Assembly (NCBI GenBank): GCA_046330955.1
Contig: JAXLRT010000009.1
Coordinates: forward strand, 124,001 to 188,000
DNA: 64,000 nucleotides
Origin: JADJPO01 sp046330955
Lineage (GTDB): Bacteria > Actinomycetota > Actinomycetes > Actinomycetales > Kineosporiaceae
Direction of reading: 5' to 3'
Positions 23,555-31,778 of the stretch are shown here, in pieces. The notes under the pieces were generated by a model. The model searched no databases. It was given only the letters and a program-made list of their open reading frames with translations, and had not been told where the DNA came from. Position 1 is the first letter of the stretch. Every line of letters starts with the position of its first letter. The position numbers and the translations under genes were made by a program.

Positions 23555-26500
23555 GTGAAAGGGCGTCTCTGGGCTGGGTACGTGGCCGCCGCCTCGGTCG
23601 TGGCGGCCGGCTACTTCCTGGTACCCCGCACCGATCTGACGCACCTGCTGCTCTACAACGGCATCGGCCTGTCGGCCGTGGTCGCCGTCCTGCTGGGCAT
23701 CCGGCGCAACCAGCCGGCGGATCGTCGTCCGTGGTTGCTGATCGTGGCCGGCCAGGCGTCCTTCCTCACGGCCGACATCTGCTATTACGTCCTGGAATCG
23801 CTCACCGACGACGCCCCGTTCCCCTCGGTGGCCGACCTGTTCTACCTGGGGATGTACCCGCTGGTCATCATGGGCCTGATGCGGCTGGTCGCCCAGACGT
23901 CACCGGGGCGGGACTGGTCCAGCCTGGTCGATGCCGCGATCGTCGCCGTGGCCACGTTCGCGGCGTTCGGCGTCCTGGTGATGGACCGCTACCTGGCCGA
24001 CCCCAACCTCACCCTGGCCGGGCGGGTGATCTCGGTCTGCTACCCCGTGATGGACGTGGCGCTGATCGCCGTGGCCGCGCGGCTGATGGGGTTGGTGCAC
24101 CTGCGCCGGCCGGCCTTCGGACTGTTGCTCGCCGGGCTGTGCAGCCTGCTGGTGGCCGATCTGATCTACGGGATCCTGAACTCCGCCGGCGTCTTCGAGA
24201 CCGGCGGCGTGGCCGACGTGTTCTGGCTGGGCTTCTACATCCTGCTGGCCGCGGCGGCACTGCACCCGGACATGGCCGAACCGCCGCAGGAGCGCGATCT
24301 CGGGCTGAGCATGACCCACTCGGGGATCGCGGTGCTCACCCTCACCACGCTGATGGTGCCGGCCATCGACCTGTTGTGGGGGCAGCCGGTCGACAAGCTG
24401 CTCACCACGGTCTGCTCCAGCCTGCTGTTCCTGCTGGTGATCATTCGGCTGGTGACCCTGGTCGGGATGGTCCAGAAGAACGAGAAACAGGCCCGGCACG
24501 ACTCGATGCACGACGCCCTCACCGGGCTGGGCAACCGGGTGCTGTTCGCCCGCCGGGTCAACGAGTTCGGTCGTTCCCGCGCGGCGGGCATCATCACGGT
24601 GTTGTTCATCGACCTGGACGACTTCAAGACGGTCAACGACAGCCTCGGTCACGAACGAGGCGACCAGCTGCTGCAGCTCGTGGCGGACCGGCTGCGGGCG
24701 AGCGTGCGCGAGCAGGACCTGGTCGCCCGGCTCAGTGGTGACGAGTTCGCCATCCTGGTCGAGAGCGCCGTCGACCGGCAGGACGCCGTGGCGTCTGCGC
24801 GACGGGTGCAGGAATCGCTGTCGGGCCAGGTGATGCTGGGCGATCGCAGCGTCACGCTCTCGGCCAGCGTGGGGATCACGGTCGAGGACGCCGAGACCTT
24901 CCGGGACGCCGACGACCTGTTGCGCGCCGCCGACGCGGCGATGTACCACGCCAAGGCGAGCGGCAAGGGACGCTTCGAGTTCTTCGCCCAGGAGATGCGC
25001 AGCGAGGCCGTGGAACGGCTCGAGCTGAAGGCCGATCTGCAGGTGGCGCTGGGCCAGGGCGAGTTCGAGGTGTACTACCAGCCGATCGTCCGGCTGGCCG
25101 ATCGCCGGATCGTCTCGGTCGAGGCGCTGTTGCGGTGGCATCACCCGACGCGGGGGCTGATCACCCCGAGCAAGTTCGTCCCGCTGGCCGAGCAGACCGG
25201 CCTGGTGACCTCGATCGGGGCCTGGACGCTGCAACAGGCCTGTCATCAGGTGGCTCGCTGGCAGCGGCTCTACCCGGGGTCGGCGCCGCAGCGGGTGAGC
25301 GTGAACCTGTCGGTGATGCAGCTGCACGATCCGCGGCTGGTCGACATCGTCACCGATGCCCTGGCCCAGTCGGGACTGGACCCCTCGGCGCTGACGCTCG
25401 AGATCACCGAGAGCATGTTGCTGGCCAAGACCCGGCAGACGACGAACACCCTCGAGGCGCTCAAGGGCCTGCAGGTGAAGATCGCCATCGACGACTTCGG
25501 CACCGGGTACTCCGCCCTGAGCTACCTGCGGCACTTCCCGGTCGACGTGATCAAGGTCGATCGCTCGTTCGTCCAGGAACTCGCCGTCTCGTCGACCTCC
25601 CGCTCGCTGGTCGCCGCCGTCGTCGACCTGGCCCGCCGGCTCGACATCGACACCGTGGCCGAGGGCATCGAGGACGAGGCGCAGTTCGCCGAGTTGCTCG
25701 AGATGGGCTGCATCGGGGGGCAGGGGTACCTGTTCTCGATCCCGCTGCCCGGCCGGCGAGCCGAGGCGCTGTTCGCGCCGACCCGCGGCGCCGTCCGGTC
25801 GGTGACGGGGAGCACGGCACCGCTCGAGGTGCAGGTCGTCGCCGGGGTCCAGGACCTGGACGGCATCGCCTCCGACCTCGAACTGCTGCACTCCGACCTG
25901 GGCAAGCCGCTGATGACCACCTGGACCTGGTTGCGGCCGTGGGCCGCGGTACACCGGGACTGGGACCCGCTGGCGGTCATCGTCCGCGAGCGCAACGGGT
26001 ACCGGATCGAGGCCGCGGCGCTGCTGGCGCAGCAGGTGGTGGACGGCGTCCATCACGTGATCGCGATCGGGCGAGGCCCGTTGCAGTGCACCCGGCTCGC
26101 GTCGCGGTCGGACCGCGGCGCCCGGATGCTCGCGCGGGGCATCATCGAGGTGTTGCCCGCCGCCGGCCGCTGGCGGCTCGACCTGCCGGAGTTGCCCGAG
26201 GGCGACCGGGTGGCCCGAATCCTGGCCCAGCAGCTGCCCGGGGCCGAGATCAGCCAGCTGATGCCGATTCCCCGAGTCGACTTCCGGGACTTCCACACCG
26301 GCGACACCCTGCTGAGCACCAACATGCGCCGTCAGCTGCGCAAGGCGAGCAACCGTCTGGTCACCGACGGGCGGGCGGTGCACATCGACTTCACGCGCGA
26401 CGACGCCGAGATCCAGCAACTGCTGCCCGAGATCGAGCGGGTGCACGTCGACCGGGATCACAGCACGGGCCGGCCGAGCGATCTGGACGACGCCGAGAGC

Positions 26501-26863
26501 CTGCAGCTGTGGCGGCGGCTGATCCAGGCCTGCGCCGCGGACGGCCGGATCGAGGTGGCGACGCTGACCATCGACGGTGCCATGGCGGCCTATGTCATCG
26601 CGCTGCCGGACGGGCGCAGCTACCGCGTCTTCGACGGGCACTTCGACAGCTCGTACTCGCGCTACTCACCCGGTCGGTTGCTCGAGTCCACCGTTCTGGA
26701 CCGGGCCCTGGCCGACGGTCGCTACACCGAGCTCGACTGGGGCTCGGGGGTCGCCAGCGAGAAGTTGCTGACCTTCAACGCGTTCGAGGCGCGCACCCGG
26801 CTGCAGGCCGGCAGCCTCGTGCCCGCGCCGCGCCGGCCCGAGACGGTGGCTGCGGAGGTCTGA
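23555..26863 (+). CDS. membrane GGDEF-EAL cyclic-di-GMP protein fused to a CelD/BioF2-like acetyltransferase domain
   Basis: This is a 1102-residue protein. Residues 1-310 hold about eight to nine membrane helices. The GGDEF domain starts near 313 (DALTGLGNRVLF) and has the active-site loop Ser394-Gly-Asp-Glu-Phe, a variant compatible with activity. The EAL domain carries Glu523-Ala-Leu, NLSVMQL, EITES, Asp646-Asp647 in DDFGTGYSAL, KVDRSFV and GGQGYLFS. The rest, about 775-1090, reads as a GNAT_acetyltransf_6 domain: two GNAT-like halves with LSTNMRRQLRKASNR (from 920), DRDHSTGRP, a VATLTIDGAMAAYVIAL strand and a final LDWGSG. In that family the domain transfers acyl groups in polysaccharide or cell-wall formation. 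The fusion suggests a second-messenger enzyme joined to an envelope-modifying one. Confidence 0.85.
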   Translation: MKGRLWAGYVAAASVVAAGYFLVPRTDLTHLLLYNGIGLSAVVAVLLGIRRNQPADRRPWLLIVAGQASFLTADICYYVLESLTDDAPFPSVADLFYLGMYPLVIMGLMRLVAQTSPGRDWSSLVDAAIVAVATFAAFGVLVMDRYLADPNLTLAGRVISVCYPVMDVALIAVAARLMGLVHLRRPAFGLLLAGLCSLLVADLIYGILNSAGVFETGGVADVFWLGFYILLAAAALHPDMAEPPQERDLGLSMTHSGIAVLTLTTLMVPAIDLLWGQPVDKLLTTVCSSLLFLLVIIRLVTLVGMVQKNEKQARHDSMHDALTGLGNRVLFARRVNEFGRSRAAGIITVLFIDLDDFKTVNDSLGHERGDQLLQLVADRLRASVREQDLVARLSGDEFAILVESAVDRQDAVASARRVQESLSGQVMLGDRSVTLSASVGITVEDAETFRDADDLLRAADAAMYHAKASGKGRFEFFAQEMRSEAVERLELKADLQVALGQGEFEVYYQPIVRLADRRIVSVEALLRWHHPTRGLITPSKFVPLAEQTGLVTSIGAWTLQQACHQVARWQRLYPGSAPQRVSVNLSVMQLHDPRLVDIVTDALAQSGLDPSALTLEITESMLLAKTRQTTNTLEALKGLQVKIAIDDFGTGYSALSYLRHFPVDVIKVDRSFVQELAVSSTSRSLVAAVVDLARRLDIDTVAEGIEDEAQFAELLEMGCIGGQGYLFSIPLPGRRAEALFAPTRGAVRSVTGSTAPLEVQVVAGVQDLDGIASDLELLHSDLGKPLMTTWTWLRPWAAVHRDWDPLAVIVRERNGYRIEAAALLAQQVVDGVHHVIAIGRGPLQCTRLASRSDRGARMLARGIIEVLPAAGRWRLDLPELPEGDRVARILAQQLPGAEISQLMPIPRVDFRDFHTGDTLLSTNMRRQLRKASNRLVTDGRAVHIDFTRDDAEIQQLLPEIERVHVDRDHSTGRPSDLDDAESLQLWRRLIQACAADGRIEVATLTIDGAMAAYVIALPDGRSYRVFDGHFDSSYSRYSPGRLLESTVLDRALADGRYTELDWGSGVASEKLLTFNAFEARTRLQAGSLVPAPRRPETVAAEV

Positions 26864-27147
26864 GCGGGGTCACGGAGCCGAACGAGGACGTGACCCTGTG
26901 ACTACCCAGCGACACCAAGCCCCGATCGGTGTCGGCATCGGCGTCAGCCCACGGCCTGCACCAATGCCGTGAAGCTGGACATCAGGGCATGTCAGGGATG
27001 ACCGCTGGTCGCAACTTTGTGTAAGTGACCGTTATGGCAACGTGATATTGGCGCGCCGACGAGTTCGGGTGGCCTACCGTAGGGTTCGGCAGTCCTGTAG
27101 CCGCGTCCCTGCGGCTGCGGGCACCCCGAGGCCGCAGAGGAGGCGTG
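26864..27147. other. 284-bp intergenic region
   Basis: I see no supported gene. It separates the GGDEF-EAL gene from the Pro/Thr-rich membrane protein and must hold the latter's promoter; a TAGGGT at 27080-27085 is a possible minus-10 element without a convincing partner. AGAGGAGG at its end is the ribosome site of the next gene. Confidence 0.4.
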
Positions 27148-28179
27148 ATGTCCTGGACCGTGGCCGGGTCGTCCGCCGAGCCCGACGTCCCGCCGCCGCC
27201 GGCCTACCCGCCCCCCGGGTACTCGGCTGCGCACGCGTGGCAGCAACCGCCCACCCCGGCGCCGCCCACCTCGGCGCCCGGCTACCCCCCGGCCTACGCC
27301 GCCACGTACTCGGCCCCGCCGCCCCAGGGCTTCGGGCCGCCACCGGCCGACCCCTCGGCCGAGACCGTCGTGATCACCGAGCACGCGGGTGCCGGATGGG
27401 ACGCCGGTCACCGGTCCGATCACGCCTCCGAGACGCCGGGGCACGGTGGGCCGCGGGACGCCTACGGGCGTCTCGTGGTGATGGACCTGTCGGCGAACGC
27501 CCCGGTTCAGGTGCCCTCGCAGGCGCCGGTGCGGGTGCTCGAGCCGACCGGCCCCACCCGCTCACGTCGGGTGCGTTCGTCCGACGAGATGATCGACCTC
27601 ACCGGGCCGGTGCCGGCCGAGCGTGGCCGCCGCAGCAGCCGCCTCGCGCTGGTCGTCGCGTGCGTCGCGGCGTCCCTCGGCGTGGGTGGTGCGGTCGTGG
27701 TCGCGGCCATGAACCAGTCCGGTGAACAGCGCGTCCAGCTCGGCACCGAGAGCGAGGCCTCCCCGGCGGCCCCCGGTGGCGGGACCACGGCGCCCGGCGC
27801 CGTGCCCGTTCCCAGCTCGCCGGCCGGGATCGCCGTGATCGGCCGTAACAACCAGACCGTGGTACCCGCGCCGGGGCAGGCCCCCGGTCAGGGCGGTCAG
27901 CAGACGACCACGCAGGCCACCGTGCCGACGACCAAGGCCACCACTCCGAAGCCGACGCCCAAGCCGACGACGCCGAAGCCGACCACGAAGCCCACGACGC
28001 CGACGCCGACCACGGAACCGACGACCACGCCGCCGACGACGCCACCGACCACGCCCCCCACCACGCCGCCGACGACCCCACCGACGACGCCCCCCACCAC
28101 GCCGCCCACCACACCACCGACCACGCCCCCCGCCACCCTGCCCACGGGGGCAGCGCAGCCCCCCGGTCCGGTCGCCTGA
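27148..28179 (+). CDS. single-pass membrane protein with Pro-rich cytoplasmic arm and Thr-Pro mucin-like tail
   Basis: This 343-residue protein begins with a Pro/Tyr/Ala-rich segment (residues 1-75). A charged region and one membrane helix follow at about 167-189 (LALVVACVAASLGVGGAVVVAA). From about 250 it is almost purely Thr, Pro and Lys, ending in repeated PTTP units. The topology implied is cytoplasmic N-terminus and exported C-terminus, which could span the cell wall and be glycosylated on Thr. No enzymatic domain is visible. The ATG at 27148 is favoured over the GTG at 27145 by the spacing to AGGAGG. Confidence 0.7.
   Translation: MSWTVAGSSAEPDVPPPPAYPPPGYSAAHAWQQPPTPAPPTSAPGYPPAYAATYSAPPPQGFGPPPADPSAETVVITEHAGAGWDAGHRSDHASETPGHGGPRDAYGRLVVMDLSANAPVQVPSQAPVRVLEPTGPTRSRRVRSSDEMIDLTGPVPAERGRRSSRLALVVACVAASLGVGGAVVVAAMNQSGEQRVQLGTESEASPAAPGGGTTAPGAVPVPSSPAGIAVIGRNNQTVVPAPGQAPGQGGQQTTTQATVPTTKATTPKPTPKPTTPKPTTKPTTPTPTTEPTTTPPTTPPTTPPTTPPTTPPTTPPTTPPTTPPTTPPATLPTGAAQPPGPVA
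28014..28130 (+). repeat. degenerate 12-bp repeats encoding PTTP units
   Basis: Repeats of CCGACGACGCCN and CCCACCACGCCN type run through this stretch with synonymous changes, giving nine to ten Pro-Thr-Thr-Pro steps in the exported tail. Confidence 0.8.
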
Positions 28180-28323
28180 CGGTCGAGTCCGCGCGGCCCC
28201 GGCCCCTGTCGGCGGTTCCCGGACGTTCGGGGCTCGCTCCCTCGGGCGGGTCTGGTTAGGCTGACCGGGTCACGTCAATCGTCACCCTGCGGTTCGGCCC
28301 AGCCGCCTGGCAGAAACGGACCC

Positions 28324-29640
28324 ATGGACGGCGTTCGAGGGCTACTGCGCGATGGGCGTTACCGCCGGTTCATCGCTGCACGCACGATCTCGGTGTACGG
28401 CAGCACGATCGCGCCGATCGCCCTGAGCTTCGCCATCCTGGGTCTCGGCTCCGACGGTGAGGCCACCCAACTCGGCATCGTGCTGTTCGCCCGGTTCCTC
28501 GCCCAGGTGATCTTCACCTTCTGGGGAGGGCTGCTGGCGGATCGCTTCTCACGCCAACACACCATGGTGCTGGCCGACCTGGCCGCCGGGGTCAGCCAGG
28601 CGGTGCTGGCGCTGTTGCTGCTCACCGGCCGTGGAACGGTGCCGCTGCTGATCGTGCTGTCCTTCGCCAACGGCATCGCCATCTCGGTGTTCCTGCCCGC
28701 CGCTGACGGTGTGTTACCGCTGTTGATGCCGCTGACGCGCGTCCGTCAGGCGCAGGCCGCCAAGCAGACCGGTGAGAACGCGGCCCGCATCCTGGCGGCG
28801 ACCAGCGCCGGGGTGCTCGTGGCAGTGCTCGGCTCGGGCTGGGCGCTGATGGTCGATGCGGCCACCTTCTTCGTCTCGGCGGCGCTGTTGAGCGGCCTCG
28901 GGCTTCCCGGTACGGCCCGGGCGGACCGGCATTCGATGATCTCCGAGTTGCGCGGTGGGTTGCGCGAGGTCACCTCTCGCTCGTGGATGGTGATCGGCCT
29001 GATCCAGTTCGCCGTCCTGAACTTCTGCAACGCCGGCGGCATCTACGTCCTCGGGCCGGTGTTCGCCGAGGAGCACTTCCGCGGCGCGATCGGGTGGTCG
29101 ATCGCGATCGGGGCACAGACCGTCGGATTCCTGCTGGGCAGCATGCTGGCGCTGCGGATCCCGGCGCGGCGTCCGCTGGTCACGTCCTCGTTGTGGGGTC
29201 TGGGGTGGGTGGCCCCGTTCCTGGCCATGGGATTCGGGGCACCGCTGTGGGTGTTCGTCGCGGGGATGCTGATCTCGGGGCTGTCGATGCACCTGGGGGA
29301 GGTGCTGTCGGCCGGGGTCACCCAGACCCACATCCCGGTACACGCCCTGTCGCGGGTCAGCTCGATCGAGCTGGCGATGTCGTTCACGTTGGTACCGCTG
29401 GGGTTTGCGGTGGTCGGGCCGATCAGCGAGCTGATCGGGGTTCGCCCGACACTGCTGGTGTACGCCGGGGTGATGACGGTGGCCGTGATCGCCGCGCTGA
29501 GCAGCCGATCGCTGTGGTCGATCACCGCTGTCGAGGAGACGTCCGAGGTGGTGGACGCCGCGGCGGGGGACTCGGCGGCGGGGGACTCGGCGGAGACGGG
29601 GGACGACGCCGCTCAGCGCCCCGCCTCGGCCAGCAGGTGA
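28324..29640 (+). CDS. MFS transporter (MFS_3/enterobactin-exporter-like)
   Basis: This 438-residue protein has about twelve membrane helices. The motif FWGGLLADRFSRQHTM between helices 2 and 3 is the conserved MFS loop. The overall pattern resembles the MFS_3 group, which exports siderophores, drugs or other small molecules. The C-terminal tail (Ala/Gly/Asp-rich) is partly made by a 15-bp duplication at 29560-29589 and overlaps the convergent amidase gene by 28 bases. The substrate is unknown. Confidence 0.8.
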   Translation: MDGVRGLLRDGRYRRFIAARTISVYGSTIAPIALSFAILGLGSDGEATQLGIVLFARFLAQVIFTFWGGLLADRFSRQHTMVLADLAAGVSQAVLALLLLTGRGTVPLLIVLSFANGIAISVFLPAADGVLPLLMPLTRVRQAQAAKQTGENAARILAATSAGVLVAVLGSGWALMVDAATFFVSAALLSGLGLPGTARADRHSMISELRGGLREVTSRSWMVIGLIQFAVLNFCNAGGIYVLGPVFAEEHFRGAIGWSIAIGAQTVGFLLGSMLALRIPARRPLVTSSLWGLGWVAPFLAMGFGAPLWVFVAGMLISGLSMHLGEVLSAGVTQTHIPVHALSRVSSIELAMSFTLVPLGFAVVGPISELIGVRPTLLVYAGVMTVAVIAALSSRSLWSITAVEETSEVVDAAAGDSAAGDSAETGDDAAQRPASASR

Positions 29641-30533
29641 GCGGTCAGCGCATCGGCCAGCGCCAGCGCGATCCGCTGCCGCCACGCCACACTCGACAGG
29701 TGGGCCGCATCGGTGCGGTGACGCATGTTGGCGCACTCGACGAACACCTTGGGCACCCGTGACAGGTTGAGCCCGCCCAGATCGCTGCGCACGGTCAGCC
29801 CGGTGCGTCCGCCGGTGTAGGTGGCGTACGGCTCACCGGCCCGGCGCATCGCGGCCCGGACCTGATCGGCCAGCCGCCGGGACGGCGCCACGATCGGCGC
29901 GTTACCGCCCACCCGGGCCGGGGCGATGACGTGGAAGCCGTGGCCCGTCGCCGGCCCGCCGTCGGCGTGAACCGACAACGCGACATCGGCGTGATTGCGG
30001 TTGCCGATGGCGGCGCGCTCGGTGATGCACGGCCCCACCCCGGCATCACTGCGCCGGGTGAGGATCAACGTGGCGCCCCGCGCCCGCAACACGGCGGCGA
30101 GCCGATTGGTCAGGTCCCAGGTGAAGGCGTGTTCGGCGTAGCCGGCGTTGGTCTGGGTGCCGGTGGTGTCGCACGTCTTGCGGCCGTTGCCGATGTCGAC
30201 CAGCTTCGAGATCACCTCGGGATGGGCGCCGTTGCGGCCGTTGTGCCCGGGGTCGAGCACGATCACCTTGCCCGCCAACGGATGTGCCGCAGCGGTACGG
30301 CGGGTCGTGGGGGTCGCGACCACCGACCGGGACGGCGTGGCGACCGGTGAGGCGGACGTCGCGGCAGCGACCGGCGTCGAGGGGTAACCGGCGGCCTGGG
30401 CGGCGGTGAGGGCCGAGACCGGTTGCGGCTCGAGGGTCGCCGGCGAGCAGCCGGTGAGAGCCGACAGCACCACCGGCAGCATCACCGACACCCGCACCGA
30501 CAGCCGGGACGGCCGGCTCGGCCACCGGCTCAT
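29613..30533 (-). CDS. N-acetylmuramoyl-L-alanine amidase (Amidase_3), lipoprotein
   Basis: This 306-residue protein has a lipoprotein signal with LTGC and an Ala/Thr/Pro-rich linker. The Amidase_3 zinc residues are all visible: His in VIVLDPGHNG, Glu in YAEHAFTWD, His in ALSVHADGG, and the catalytic Glu in VFVECANMRH. It cleaves the amide between muramic acid and the stem peptide of peptidoglycan outside the membrane. It resembles Rv3717 but has an anchored N-terminus. It overlaps the upstream sua5 gene by four bases (ATGA). Confidence 0.88.
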   Translation of the reverse strand: MSRWPSRPSRLSVRVSVMLPVVLSALTGCSPATLEPQPVSALTAAQAAGYPSTPVAAATSASPVATPSRSVVATPTTRRTAAAHPLAGKVIVLDPGHNGRNGAHPEVISKLVDIGNGRKTCDTTGTQTNAGYAEHAFTWDLTNRLAAVLRARGATLILTRRSDAGVGPCITERAAIGNRNHADVALSVHADGGPATGHGFHVIAPARVGGNAPIVAPSRRLADQVRAAMRRAGEPYATYTGGRTGLTVRSDLGGLNLSRVPKVFVECANMRHRTDAAHLSSVAWRQRIALALADALTAHLLAEAGR

Positions 30534-31606
30534 CGGGTCCCCGCCGCCGCGCGTCGCAGCCGATCGGTGACCGCGGCCGACAGCGCGTCGAGGGCCGGCG
30601 GCGGCACGGCCACCACCTCGGTGAGACCGAGGGCATCGGCCTCGCGCAGGGCGGCGTACAGCGCGTGGGCGTACCCGTCGGCCCGCGGCGGTGCGGCGAG
30701 GCGCACCACGCCGTCCGGGGTCGCGATCGCATCGAGCGCCAGCAGCCCGACGCTGGGCGCGGCGTTGCGGTGCCGGGTCTGGGCGAGTTCGGTGAACAGC
30801 GCGCGGGCGGCCCCGCCGTCCTCGGCGAGCAGCACCCGGGCGCGCGGCGCGTAGTGCGTGGCCAGGGTGCCGGGGGCGCGCACCCCGGGCCGCGGCGCCG
30901 CGGCGGCCTCGACGCCGCCGACACGCTCCACGTCGGCCAGGCTCACCGCGCCGGGCCGCAGCAGGGCCGGGGCCGCCCCGGTGCAGTCGAGGATGGTCGA
31001 CTCCACCCCGACCCGGCTCGACCCGCCGTCCAGCACATAGTCGCGGGCGCCGTCCAAGAGCTCACCCAACTCGGCCACCACGTCGCCCGCACGAGTCGGG
31101 CTGACCCGCCCGAACCGATTGGCCGAGGGCGCGGCCAGGCCGGCACCGCTGCGCCCGGCGGCGCGGGCGAAGGCCTCCAGCAGGGCGGTGGCCACGGGGT
31201 GGGCCGGGCAGCGCAAACCCAGGCTGTCGCCGCCACCGGTCACGTGATCACCGGCTCGTGGTCCCCGCCGCAGGATCAGGGTGAGCGGGCCGGGCCACAG
31301 TCCCTCGGCCAGTCGGCGCGCGTAGTCCGGGACGTCGCGCGCCCAGCCGTCGCCGTCCGCGGTCGCGAGCAGGACCTCCGCGGTCGCCAGGTGCACGATC
31401 AGCGGGTGGTCGGCGGGCCGGCCCTTGACGGCGTAGATCCGGGCGACGGCCGGCGGTGACTCGGCGTCGGCGGCCAGGCCGTAGACGGTCTCGGTGGGCA
31501 TCCCCACCAGGCCGCCGTGCAGCAGGCGCTCGGCGGCGACGTCCACCTCGGCACCGACCGGCAGCACGCAGCGCCGCTCGGGGGTGTCGAGGGTCGGCCG
31601 GCTCAC
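30530..31606 (-). CDS. sua5: L-threonylcarbamoyladenylate synthase with Sua5 domain
   Basis: This 358-residue protein has a YrdC/Sua5 domain: residues around GLVGMPTETVYGLAADA, the KGRPADHPL loop, and LAAPSANRFGRVSPTRAGDV. It makes threonylcarbamoyl-AMP from threonine, bicarbonate and ATP for the t6A37 modification of tRNA. Residues from about 240 form the extra Sua5 domain with the linker THYAPRARV. The GTG at 31606 is chosen because the conserved N-terminus begins there; upstream in-frame sequence is not protein-like. The amidase gene is coupled downstream, an unexpected partner for a tRNA enzyme. Confidence 0.85.
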   Translation of the reverse strand: MSRPTLDTPERRCVLPVGAEVDVAAERLLHGGLVGMPTETVYGLAADAESPPAVARIYAVKGRPADHPLIVHLATAEVLLATADGDGWARDVPDYARRLAEGLWPGPLTLILRRGPRAGDHVTGGGDSLGLRCPAHPVATALLEAFARAAGRSGAGLAAPSANRFGRVSPTRAGDVVAELGELLDGARDYVLDGGSSRVGVESTILDCTGAAPALLRPGAVSLADVERVGGVEAAAAPRPGVRAPGTLATHYAPRARVLLAEDGGAARALFTELAQTRHRNAAPSVGLLALDAIATPDGVVRLAAPPRADGYAHALYAALREADALGLTEVVAVPPPALDALSAAVTDRLRRAAAGTR

Positions 31607-31778
31607 CCGCACAGTCTCGCAAACCCCGGTGGGGATCCGGACCGCACTGGCGAAGCGGACCCGCATCGTGCGGCTTCCCCGGAGCTCGATGCTCGGGCAA
31701 TCCACCGAACGGAGGAGGGGTGTTCGGCGACATGCCGGGGATTCGTGCCCCGGCCGGGGTGTCATTAGGGTCTGGACG

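Noticed and set aside
23900..26641. Minus-strand frame of 913 codons
   Set aside because: It is antisense to the GGDEF-EAL gene, has no domain-like sequence and has shadow composition.
26992..27444. Minus-strand 150-codon frame covering the intergenic region before the Pro/Thr-rich gene
   Set aside because: It is Gly/Arg repeats with no motif, overlaps the start of a gene with a clear ribosome site, and has no ribosome site of its own.
28014..28130. Regular repeats considered as CRISPR
   Set aside because: Units are 12 bp without spacers and code for PTTP steps in frame.
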